DNA from: Membranipora membranacea
Lineage: Eukaryota; Bryozoa; Gymnolaemata; Cheilostomatida; Membraniporidae
Direction: 5' to 3'
Length of the DNA: 64,000 nt
Assembly (NCBI GenBank): GCA_914767715.1
Contig: OU612072.1
Coordinates: 1,986,001-2,050,000 of the forward strand
This document shows positions 24,348 to 42,600 of the stretch, piece after piece; the first letter of the stretch is position 1, and each line of letters begins with the position of its first letter. A program made the position numbers and the translations under genes. The notes below the pieces were generated by a model. That model saw only the letters and a list, made by a program, of their open reading frames with translations, was not told the origin of the DNA and did no database searches.

Positions 24348-25430
24348 CTTATTTAGTTATTTATTATGTAGTTCTGATCTGGACTACTTATTTAGTTATT
24401 TATTATGTAGTTCTGATCTGGACTACTTATTTAGTTATTTATTATGTAGTTGTGGACTGGACTACTTATTTAGTTATTCATTATGTAGTTGTGGACTGGA
24501 CTACTTATTTAGTTATTTATTATGTAGTTGTGGACTGGACTACTTATTTAGTTATTTATTATGTAGTTGTGGACTGGACTATTTATTTAGTTATTTATTA
24601 TGTAGTTGTGGACTGGACTACTTATTTAGTTATTTATTATGTAGTTGTGGACTGGACTACTTATTTAGTTATTTATTATGTAGTTGTGGACTGGACTACT
24701 TATTTAGTTATTTATTATGTAGTTGTGGACTGGACTACTTATTTAGTTATTTATTATGTAGTTGTGGACTGGACTACTTATTTAGTTATTTATTATGTAG
24801 TTGTGGACTGGACTACTTATTTAGTTATTTATTATGTAGTTGTGGACTGGACTTCTTATTTAGTTATTTATTATGTAGTTGTGGACTACTTATTTAGTTA
24901 TTTATTATGTAGTTCTGATCTGGACTACTTATTTAGTTATTTATTATGTAGTTGTGGACTGGACTACTTATTTAGTTATTCATTATGTAGTTGTGGACTG
25001 GACTACTTATTTAGTTATTTATTATGTAGTTGTGGACTGGACTACTTATTTAGTTATTTATTATGTAGTTGTGGACTGGACTATTTATTTAGTTATTTAT
25101 TATGTAGTTGTGGACTGGACTACTTATTTAGTTATTTATTATGTAGTTGTGGACTGGACTACTTATTTAGTTATTTATTATGTAGTTGTGGACTGGACTA
25201 CTTATTTAGTTATTTATTATGTAGTTGTGGACTGGACTTCTTATTTAGTTATTTATTATGTAGTTGTGGACTACTTATTTAGTTATTTTTTATGTAGTTG
25301 TGGACTGGACTACTTATTTAGTTATTTATTATGTAGTTGTGGACTAGACTTCTTATTTAGTTATTTATTATGTAGTTGTGGACTACTTATTTAGTTATTT
25401 ATTATGTAGTTGTGGACTACTTATTTTAGT
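24348..25430. repeat. 39-bp minisatellite (~28 units) with higher-order duplication
   Basis: The unit is about 39 bp (TACTTATTTAGTTATTTATT, then ATGTAGTTGTGGACTGGAC). Because 39 is a multiple of three, long false open frames arise in several frames. Variant units occur in a fixed order in each block (CTGATCT variant, TTATTCA variant, CTATTTA variant, CTTCTT variant, then a short unit lacking one TGGAC). That order appears in two blocks (about 24390-24890 and 24900-25275) and partly in a third, showing block duplication after the simple array formed. Confidence 0.95.
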
Positions 25431-25620
25431 TCGGCTGGGATACCCTAGCGGAGTTAATGTAGGTGAGTAGTTCTAGTTTAGCTTAGATAGCGACTTATGT
25501 ATGTATGTATATTTTTGTATCAATTCTCATGATAAAATCAATGTTTCTCTTGTGCTCTGTGAATAAAAATAAAGTTTTAAAAATTTTAATAAAACATTGA
25601 CTAGATTTATAATAAATGAA

Positions 25621-25968
25621 TCAAGCTATTCGATTGAGCAGTTTTACACATAATGAGCGAAAACAGTGTTTACGGCAGTTTACACGGTAGGCTGGCACTC
25701 TGTATCTACCAGATGGGAGTTGTTCTAGCGTTATGACAGTGTCTTTGCCCAAAGCGAACATTCTCAGGCATTTAGTTTTGAAGAACTTATTGAATATATC
25801 GTCTATGGTTGTAACTTCAAGCCTGCCTTTGCTTAGTCTACGTGCTGTGTTGATGAGGTGATTGTACTGGTTCTTAATATCAGATGAGAGGTGTCCGTAT
25901 ATAATACATAGGTGATATTGTAGGACACTTTCGAGAAATGAGGTGTATGCCAGCTTATGTTAGCTAGT
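25621..25968 (-). mobile_element. LINE reverse-transcriptase C-terminal fragment
   Basis: On the minus strand a frame ending at a TGA (25623-25621) encodes HKLAYTSFLESVLQYHL, then YGHLSSDIKNQYNHLINTA and LPSGRYRVPAYRVNCRK. This is the layout of the C-terminal region of CR1/Jockey-type LINE polymerases (ESVL..Y, then a Leu-rich helix, then SGRRYRVP). The upstream polymerase core is absent, as expected for a 5'-truncated copy. Confidence 0.8.
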
Positions 25969-27170
25969 GCATTATGTTGGCTAGCCAAGACAGGAGTCTA
26001 TTTATAGTCATAAAGAGGGTGGGATAGTGTTAGCTAGGTTTTACACTAGGTTTTACAGTTAAGGTTTTACAGTCATTTGCAAAATGGTCAACAATTTATT
26101 TTCGAGCAGTCATAATTAGCCATCTGGTTTTTGTTCTACAAGCAGAGTACGAGTCATCACATCAGTAGGCCTTGTCTTATGTGGGGGGAGGGTAGTGGTA
26201 TGAGGCCGTACTCTCCAGAGAACAGGTGATCAGTAGGTCAAGGTAAAAAGAATGTGGGAGAAATCTCAGCCTGCTTTGCGCTTACCAGCCAGCTTTGTGC
26301 TGAGCAGCTAGCTCATTTGCATGTGTTTAGATTAGTATCGGCTTTACACAGATTAATGTACCTCCGTTACTATTCTGGATGATGAGCTAGTTTAACACGC
26401 GTCTCCTCCCACAATTTTCAGGGGTGTTAACGATTTGAGCAAAACCTGATATGTGAGATTGTGATCAAACCTTACATGATGATTATGACTCCTTGCTATT
26501 GAATTTCATGGTTCTAAGAGATCAAAACAGCATTTTCTATTTGGATTGAGACTTCCTGCCCAGTACATGTTCTCATCACACTCTTATATTACTGTAGGTG
26601 AGATGCTGCAGGTAACTTGGTACTTGGTACGGTTTAAGAACGTGTTATTAATTAATTTGCAATGTAATAAGAAATGTGTATTTTTGTCTATGTATTGTAT
26701 TTGTATTAATAAGATTGGCATTATTGTTAAATTGTGTTGTATTGAACTTGTTGCCCACACATATACACACACTTTTCATTCGTTTGCTAATCTTCTATTT
26801 GTTGTTGTTATCCAGTGTTTACGATCTCCAATGGTCACAAATAAAAGCAAGATCCGTTTAAACATATAGATCCGGCCCACAGCTGTATAGATCTAAGCAG
26901 TATGTCTGTCATAGCAGTTGGCTTTCCAAGTCTAGATCTAGATTATACAGGAATTTAGGGCCTGTTAACCAGTTCCCCCGATTATCTAGCACATTCTGGA
27001 TACGAAAGCTGAAAAACATGACACCACCAAAAATGAGAAAAAAACTCCAACATAAGCCAACAAAGCAAGTCCCAATAGAATATAAACGAGACAGAGAAGA
27101 ATATTCCCTAAAAATCCAACAACATCTAGCCAGCCCTCCCTCCCTCCCCCACCCTCCCTGATCTAGCCAT
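25969..27170. other. Intergenic stretch without recognised genes
   Basis: No exon, RNA gene or clear element recognised. Contains a CT-rich patch at about 27129-27160 and open frames without family resemblance (for example 26546-26869). Confidence 0.4.
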
Positions 27171-27179
27171 TGATTCTGC

Positions 27180-27720
27180 TATCGCCTGGATCGAACTAAC
27201 ATCTTCCTTGCCAGATTTGAGAAACCAAAATTACAGAGTTACAGACTTTCCAGTTTCCTGACAGGCATAACACAAACAACTATGGTAAACAATTCCCTAC
27301 AGTACCAAAATCAATCACCACCAATTCAGGAATTACACCCCAACGTATTATCCTCAGACCTCAGTCCTTTGTTACTTTCAGTGTACACACTGGATTAGAT
27401 AGGTCAGATCAGAGCAATGGCACCTGTATGTTAGTTGTATTTCTAGTTATAATGATTTGTTTAATTATATTGATGACATCAAAGAGTTTCTAGTCAATGT
27501 GAAGAACTCTGCTTATTACTTAATCCTACTAAGACATAGGAAATGCTTTTCTCCACCAAACAATTAAACCTTCCATTCACAAGTCGTCAGACTATTCTAT
27601 ACTCCATCAGGACCCTGATTTTTATATATATTTTTTGTTATCCTCCGACAGCATCAACAGTATGAACACCAAATCTTGCAGCATACATACATTGCAAAAT
27701 TAGGCCAGTTCTGAAAGTTA
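27180..27720 (+). mobile_element. Heavily decayed LINE reverse-transcriptase relic
   Basis: Translated pieces across frames resemble a LINE polymerase: WIELTSSLPDLRNQNYRV, then TNSGITPQ..FSVYTLD (compare the TSGVPQGS..FxxYxxD motif), then NYIDDIKEFLVNVK and MLFSTKQLNLPF. Many stops and frame changes separate them. Old, inactive copy; family not determinable by eye. Confidence 0.55.
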
Positions 27721-27879
27721 CCTAACTTTAGTTCCATGAAATCAAAGGATAAGGGTGTATTGATATCCATAGTCACAGTCTTTTGTTTTGCTTGGTGAAA
27801 AGAAATTGGTTCACTGCCTCACCTCGTCTCAATACTGTCTCACAACATGTCTTATGTGTCTTCACGCACCCGTCGTCCA

Positions 27880-28102
27880 TTTATAGTCTCGATAACCTGC
27901 GATACCGTGTGAGAAACAAGTTGATGTCACTTGGTTTTTTTGTTGCCGGTATCAGTACGGGTCTACAGACTGGATCCTGATTGGGCACAGGAGTATTTGA
28001 GGTCGAATGCTCTTCCTGACACCACCATGATCCGCCAGGAATTGAACTAGGGACCTCTCGATTGAAAGACCTATGCCTTACCCATTGCACCACGGCTGCT
28101 GA
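27880..28102 (-). mobile_element. tRNA-derived SINE
   Basis: On the minus strand it starts GCAGCCGTGGTGCAATGGGT (A-box region) and has a B-box AGTTCAATTCC about 45 nt later, followed by a body of about 140 bp. The false translation AAVVQWVRHRSF is a common signature of tRNA-related repeats read as protein. It sits just past the LINE relic. Confidence 0.75.
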
Positions 28103-29819
28103 TATATAAATTGTAATGTAATACCCCATCTCCACAAGAGCTACGAGGTATACGGGTCTCTGTGCAATTTGTATGCCACAGCTCTAAAATCTTTGTTTAA
28201 GCTACTGCAAATTCTCTAAAAATTCTGGCTCTTGCAGGTCCCGCCCGCTCGTATGCATGTAGGCTCTGCTCCCACCATTCCTGCTGCAAGTTACTGGTTA
28301 CTAGTCTACAGAAGGTCTTTGCTCAGGAGTTACCCTCTCTCTATCAGCCTATTTGGTAAGTTTACTTATGTTTTGTTTTATAGCTTGAATTCCAAACCCT
28401 ATTCACAGGTAACGATTGTATGAATTACAATCTCGTTATTTCCAGTACTATCAGAACTTAGCCTATTTCTTTCTTGTACGCATGCATGCATGCTTAGCAA
28501 AAAAGAGAAGGTGCAGAGAAAGAAACGGAAGAATTTGTCGCACTACCCAGAGTAACAGCACTCTGTTGAATAATCAATAGAGATTCATGTGGAGTGGCCT
28601 ATGATTTGAATCTGTAAGTGATGAGGTTACTTCAAAATCTGTTTCAAAAGAGAGTTTCAAATCTAGTGTTGGGAAAGGTAAGCCAAGAAGAAAGAAGGAT
28701 CATCCCAATCATTTCAATGTGAATGTTGTTGATGACTGGAATCATCCCTCAACTCCAATTTTGTGCCTATCTATTAATCCAGAGAGAATCTTGATTGATC
28801 TGACTCAATTTCCATCTATCCAATCTATGAACAACAAAACCTTTTGAAAATGTAATTCTTTGTCTACTTTTGGTTTGCAATGACTGCAATGATTCAGGAT
28901 AAGAATTTAAAAAATATATTCTCAAAATATAATTCTTTGTCTTAGAGGTCGCATAGCCTGTCTTGCCCATGCTACTAACTAAGCTTTGTTGGTAGGCCTA
29001 TAGTCTTAAGAATATGATAGTTGTACCTTCTAGCTAGCCCTATGTGTCCTTGTCTGTCAAGTGTATCAAGGATAACTGTAGTTGGTGCAAGTGCTTAGTG
29101 AGTTAAGTTTAAATATGAAGGACAGTTATCAGTGAGGTGCTGTGAGGTGGGTAACCTGCTAAACTCTGGTTGCGGTCCTCAAGATGAACAATTCAGAGAA
29201 AATATGCGCCAAATAGCCTTCTATTCTATCAGGGAGTGAGATAACTTTTTGCTTGTTTTGAATGAAGCAAATGAATGAAATGAAGAAAGCGCAGTTGGTG
29301 ATCACTCTACTGTAGTGTCTTCAACTTACATGAGATATGCAGAGGTGTCCAGTATTGGTGCAACTTCTTTGTCTTCTATCATCTCTTCTCCTCCCTAAGA
29401 CAGCGTGATTATTAATGCCTCTTCCCTGCGCATTCCCGGATGTCGCCTGAGCTCTTATGCAGCATTCTTATCTGTCTTTCCCTATTTACTACCTGCAGTC
29501 TATTATACCTTGCACTACATCTACTACTACGATTACTTCTGTGTGTGAAGCCGATTGATGTTGAAAACCAAGAACACAATAGTTTTAAATAATTTGTCCC
29601 CGCAGCATAGATACTATAGTAACTAGTCACTGCTTATACTGTGCAGCTATTCGCTGGTGTATATTAAATTCTGTTACTAATATATCTGACCAGAGGGTTA
29701 GAACCTGATGTACACTACTTCTTAGCTGATAGATTTACTATTTACTGTTGTTTGTATGTTTAATTTTAAAACCCTCACTCCAGAGATGTTAACATGTGTC
29801 TGCGCTGGGCTGACTATCT
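28103..29819. other. Intergenic stretch without recognised genes
   Basis: AT-rich sequence. A short GCATGCATGCATGC run lies near 28480-28496. No supportable exon or RNA gene. Confidence 0.4.
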
Positions 29820-30065
29820 GGGGGGTCTTTCAATTAGAAACAGCCAAAATGGCAATCTGATCGCTCACTAACTGAGTGATATATACCTGCTAGGGCTCTC
29901 ACTTTCAGATCGCTCAGTCACTGATGGAACTATATGCATTCCGAATGAGCGATTTGGGAGCGATTTTGTCTAATTGAAAGACCAAGTGAGTGATAATTCT
30001 GAGCGATGTGATAGTGATAACTTGCTTTAGTAAAGCATCGCTCTTTCTAATTGAAAGACGCCCCC
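29820..30065. mobile_element. Small MITE, copy 1 (about 246 bp)
   Basis: It begins GGGGGGTCTTTCAATTAGAA and ends TTCTAATTGAAAGACGCCCC, an inverted terminal repeat of about 20 bp with one indel. The interior is rich in GAGCGAT / ATCGCTC words in both orientations. No transposase is encoded. Target duplication is unclear. Confidence 0.75.
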
Positions 30066-30192
30066 AGTATAATTATCAATCACTTCGTCATTGTCCCATG
30101 CTTAATTTTACTTACAAACAATATCAAACTGATCATGACAAGCCGTTGAATCTACAAAAAAATTCCTAGCTCAAAATCCAACCTGTCAACAT

Positions 30193-30406
30193 GGGGGGGG
30201 GGGGGGAGAGGTATTCCAATTGAAAACAACTAAACTCACTGTCTGATTGCACACTCCCTGAGTGAGCAAGACCTGATAAGGTCTCACTCCCAAATCGCTC
30301 ACCCATTGATGGAACCATACACATTATGAGCGTGCCATAATTTTGAGCGATGTGTTGGTGATATTTTGCTATAAAACATCGCTTTTTCTAGTTGAAAGAC
30401 GCCGAT
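30193..30406. mobile_element. Small MITE, copy 2 (diverged)
   Basis: Shares the interior of copy 1 (CTCACTCCCAAATCGCTCA, TGATGGAAC, TTTTGAGCGATGTG) and its right terminal GTTGAAAGACG. The left end has expanded into a run of 14 G residues. It lies only 130 bp upstream of the aminopeptidase start codon, so it may be within the promoter region. Confidence 0.65.
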
Positions 30407-30537
30407 GACGGCTCGTTTACGAATAGTTCATATGTACTACCCACAATCCTAACAACAAGTTACCTTCCTTCGTTTGATAGGATATCTATACACAGCAGCT
30501 CTCTCGTCGTCAGTTCTCTGTTACGACTCGCCTCGAT

Positions 30538-37588
<7,051 letters not shown>

Positions 37589-38742
37589 AATGGAAGCAAT
37601 TGAAGCACAGCAAAAAATGTGCTCATTTTCTAAGACTTTCCAGCCATTTTTATATAATATGAAGATGATTTTGTTGATTATTCTGATATAAATGTAGTGA
37701 CACATGACATCTATCTAGTATTATCTTCTGCTACTGTTAAGGAATCATAATTAACTTTCTGTGGTGTCATCACAGGGTAAGAGTATATCCTTACTAGGCC
37801 TATGTGATGTTGTCTACAGCGAACAGGTTGTAGTAAATCACATTTTCAGGGCTCATGATCACTTGACAAATGCTACTGACTTGATGCTTTTGTAGCTGGT
37901 TAAAGTTAAAATATAGATCAGGGTTGATTAGTCAGCTGTCATCCTATATATATCATGAAGGTGTGATCGTCTTTGATGTTTATGATGGTGAAACTGAGAT
38001 AATCTGAATGAATGACTTTTATTTGATTAATCTCTTCCTAGCATAAGCCCCAAATGTCCAAAGGGTGTTTTAGTTCTGTGTCCAGTTGTTGAACTACAGA
38101 ACTAACAGGTGCGATTGTTGAGTAACCAAATCTATTTACTTGTTTTATATTTACGGCTGATCGCTATAATATGGATCCAGTCCATAATTCATCTCTCCCA
38201 ATTCATACTAAGCCCCTCGATCATAATGCGACATTTCAATACATTTGTTGAAAACCAGAAGAATATTGTTTTTTTTTCAGCAGGGTTATAGGTTGTTTTA
38301 TGAACCAATGTTGAGAAATTGGCAATATTGATAAATTTTTAATAAGGTTGCACGAATTGAGATTTTATTGCTAGACCCAGACTGACCGCTGAAAAATTGG
38401 AAAGTTTTCAGGTGGTGGATGTAGAGCTGTCACACAGAATTACAACAGATTCAATTATTTCATGTTCTTGTAATTGTTTACGTGAAAAACACCGCACAAG
38501 ACTTTACGAAAGGAAGTTTGAGCGTGACAGCTCAGCACTGCATATCAGGTGTGTTTGTTTTTGATAAACTTGTGTTTGTAAAGCTAAAACATTACCATCC
38601 CAGTTTTCTGTTTCTTATAAATTCAAATCAGACACGCTACAAGCCACAAAGACAATCTCTCTCACTCCTATTTGTGCAAAGAAAGAGGACGGCTGCTTTT
38701 TCCTGTCAGTTGTCAGCTTACACATTTTGTTGGATTGTTGGG
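37589..38742. other. Intergenic region between LAP and the first EGF gene
   Basis: About 1.15 kb holding the LAP 3' UTR and the promoter/5' UTR of the first EGF gene. A poly-T tract lies at 38270-38278. No TATA element or other motif could be assigned with confidence. Confidence 0.4.
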
Positions 38743-39538
38743 ATGGCTTCATCATATCTCTGGCTAGCTGTCTCTATTACTGTCGCAGTATGCTTGGTGG
38801 GCTTCTCTGCCAGTCAAGACAGCACAACCCAATCTTCATCAAGACAAACAACCAGCAAAGTGGATGGCTCTCAGGGCTATGGTTTGTGATATTTTACGTC
38901 CATACCTTGTTAACTTGACTGTATTGTGACATCCTTTGTATTTTATTTCATGATTTAATTATATCAATATTAATATTATATATCCCAACAAGTAAGTTAT
39001 TTTACTATGTTCATCATTAAGCCTTATTTATTTGTTTTTTCAACTTGAAAAAATACTGCCCTGTTGCTATAACAAAACATTGCAATGAAATGGTTTGATG
39101 CTAGGAAGTTGCATACTTTTATTTACACCCTCAGGGACTGGTCATTGCGAGCTTTGTGGTAATAATACAATGGGCAAAGAGAGAGAAGAAGTGGCTACAT
39201 GTTTTTTGCCTGCGGGTGTTGTAGCTGATAACGATAACCTGAATGACACAGTATTTGAGTGCACCTGTAAGGGAAACTATTCAGGAACTGGTATATTTTG
39301 TGAAGGTAAGAATTTCTTCAACCTTTTTTACCTCTTTGTTCAATTTGTGGAATTATCATAAATCCTTTTCAACGATATCTACGATAAATTTTAATAAACC
39401 AATGCATTTAAAGAGATTGTTAACTTGTATATAATTATTCGTTTTTTATTGAGGTTTTCATATATATAAGTATGTTATAAACGAACAAAAATTACAACTT
39501 TTTGACCTCTGAACAAACCAAAAAAAATTAACTATGTG

Positions 39539-39622
<84 letters not shown>

Positions 39623-42600
39623 AGATACTACGCTTTACTAAATGAAATGAATTGGTCTGAAAATCTCGATTTGCCGTAGTAGTTTTTTACACTGATCGTT
39701 TGGTGACATCACACTTGTGTGCTTATTTAAGACCTTGATGAGTGTAGTCTTGGAGAGGATTGGTGTGACAACCATGCCGATTGCAAGAATACTGATGGAT
39801 TCTTCTCCTGCACCTGCGATAAAGGGTACAACACCACAGACTCTGGCAAGACTTGTTTTGGTGAGTTTATATAGGTAGCATTACAGTTGTAAAGCCCAGG
39901 CTTGCTTCTTTTAAACCATAATCTGATATAGACTGAGCCTGTGTCAGTCTGCTGAACACTCTCTGTAGCCATAGCAGCTATATTCTCCTAATTTCTCCTG
40001 GCTTGAAATTTCTATAGGGAGAAACTATTTTACCCATCACCATTGTCAGCCTTGGTCTGATTCAATATAATTTTTTTCCATGATGTCATGCTAAATAATA
40101 AAAAACAGATCAGGAGTTATCGGTTCCCTGTCACTGTTGAATTTTTTTAACTATATTTTCTCAACTCCCTGAATAAAAGATTTCCTGTAAATAAACAAAT
40201 TTGATGTTTTACAGATGTAGATGAGTGCCATATGGATCCTTTTATTTGTGGAGGCACTAGCGACAATGGTACATTCGGAACCTGCAAAAATACCACTGCT
40301 TCCTACGATTGTACATGTAAAGATGGTTACACAATGAGCACACGCAATGTTACATACAATAATACTGATCAGGCTCCATACATGATGGAGGGCCCCACTT
40401 GCGTCGGTGAGTATGTCTTGTGCAAAAACGTATTAATACTTAATTTATATGTTTATGGTCTCGGGTCAGTTTTTGCTTTGTAAGTTATCAAAATTATCTG
40501 GGAACACCATGAATTTGCTTTTTTAAGTTGAAAAACTTGAATAGTAATCCCAAAGTTGCTTTATGATTAAAGATAATTTTTACAGCTCTACTTTTTATTG
40601 CTTGACAGTTCTGTTGAGCTTTCTTTGCACAAGTTATCCAAGAGAGGGCAACTCCTTTATCTTTGCAGTTGGTCCAATAGACTTATTATGTTAACTCTTT
40701 AGTCAATAATAAAGTTGAGGAAAATTGCTAGTTTTATAATCTACCAAGTCAAATGACTGATTGACAATAATTCACTAGGCAACTAAATTGTGATACTTTG
40801 CTCATGTTGTCCTGGTTTAACCTGCCCAACACATCACAAAAGTTGTGTTTAAAGTATTACAATTCTGTAGGTAATACTTCATATCGTTTCATTCCATGAC
40901 ATCCTTCGCAAAAGATGCCTGTCAATAATTAGTTTCACACAGCACTTGAGGTGATTATATCTATAATTTTCATTGACACAAAAAATGGAGTATTTTTATA
41001 TATGCGATTATTTAACACAGATATTGATGAATGTAGCATCTCATCACTCCACAATTGTACATACGACCATGGACTTTGTAACGACGTACCCGGAAAGTTC
41101 TACTGCACTTGTGAAGAAGGCTATAAGTTTAATGATGATGAGACTGCGTGTGTAGGTAAGTTTTGATCAAGATGTGCTATATTACATCTATCATCTTGCT
41201 CCCCACAATCTTTGATCAGGCTACTCTTGTGGCTTATTTGTGGCCCTAATAACGGCAGTACCAAAAAACTAGCTTGGTAATCCGAATAAATTAATATTAA
41301 ATGAAAGAGGAATCAGTCTGCGTTGAAATATAAGTCATGCCAAGCCATACCACATATTGTTGGCTTTCAAGGAGAAGCTCTGTTAAATTGTTGTGCCAAT
41401 TATTTGCCATCTTTACTCGTTCTGGTGTTTTGTTACTTTTATGATGCTAAGAGTTGTTAAAAGACATGCTGACATTAGTTGTTTCATTGTCAACTAATAC
41501 AAACAACTGACTGCATAATTTGGTGCATTATTGGCCCGTTCCACATCACTTTGTTATCTTGTACATTGTTAAATTATAATATTATGAACTGATCAACTTG
41601 ATTAACCTGATCACCGGATTATACAAGTTTGACAGTATGGGTTTTTATTCTGAGATGATGATTGTGGATATTTCTATTTTACCTCCTCTCTGCAGATATC
41701 AATGAATGTAAAGAGAACGGTACAGATACAGGTATATGCGGGAGTAATACTTTCTGTATAAATGTCGATGGTGATCAAGGAAAATATACCTGCGGCTGTA
41801 TGAAAGGGTTTAAATCTAACAGCACAGACCCACAGAAACAGACAGACTGCTTTAGTAAGTTCTATTTATGTAATGCTCATCTAAGGAGCATGTTTGAAGT
41901 TGCGACAAGATTGACTTACAAATATATAATAGTGTAAAATTTGTTTTAAGTTTTATTTGGAGAGACACTTCAGCACGATGCCCATGAGCAACTGTCATAA
42001 GACTTACAGGGACTCAATGTTAGGTTAGGATAGGATAGGCTTTATTTTTTCCTACATATATCAGAAAGTTTGACACCCTGGAGTGAGAATAATTGTAAAA
42101 AATGTTACAATATAGAAATAAATTGAAAAGAAACATTAGACTGGAGCTCTACATTAAAATGTGGCAACAAAAATTATCATTAAAAGCAAGACAGGACTAT
42201 TCACTTGAAATTAGCATATTAGAAAAAGAAACTTTTCTTCAACTTCTCAGTCCTACAGCGAGGCATTCTCAATGCAGACGACACTCTAGTGTGGGGGGGT
42301 TGGTATTCTTCACAATGTTTTTGTGAAGAGGATCGTCATCGTTATATTAAATGAATTCATTGCTTCTGCTGTCTATAATAAATACAGCCTGTTTACGAGC
42401 TGTCTTTGATATGTAAACTATGGCTTCCAAAAAGAGGTGTTTCGAAAAGCAAAGCTGACAAACAAGTTGGGAGGGAGTTATTCTCTACTCATACTCATAA
42501 TGTAGTAGATGTCCTTTCTTGCAATCGGCAAGAACTTCGAAGTTGTGTCATAAATTTAATTTTTAGAACATGTAGTAATGAAATCAATGACCCAAATATC

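Noticed and set aside
24337-25394. Long open frames of 170-276 codons repeating LFSYLLCSCGLDY or VVDWTTYLVIYY
   Set aside because: They arise because the 39-bp minisatellite unit is a multiple of three and lacks stops in some frames; several overlapping frames are open at once, with no splice or codon evidence.
38482-38742. Extension of the first EGF protein upstream to 38482
   Set aside because: The frame is open but the added residues are not signal-like; the hydrophobic signal peptide starts at the ATG at 38743.
42102-42326. Open frame in EGF intron 6 as a possible transposon protein
   Set aside because: Basic, Lys/Arg-rich but without any recognisable transposase or polymerase motif.
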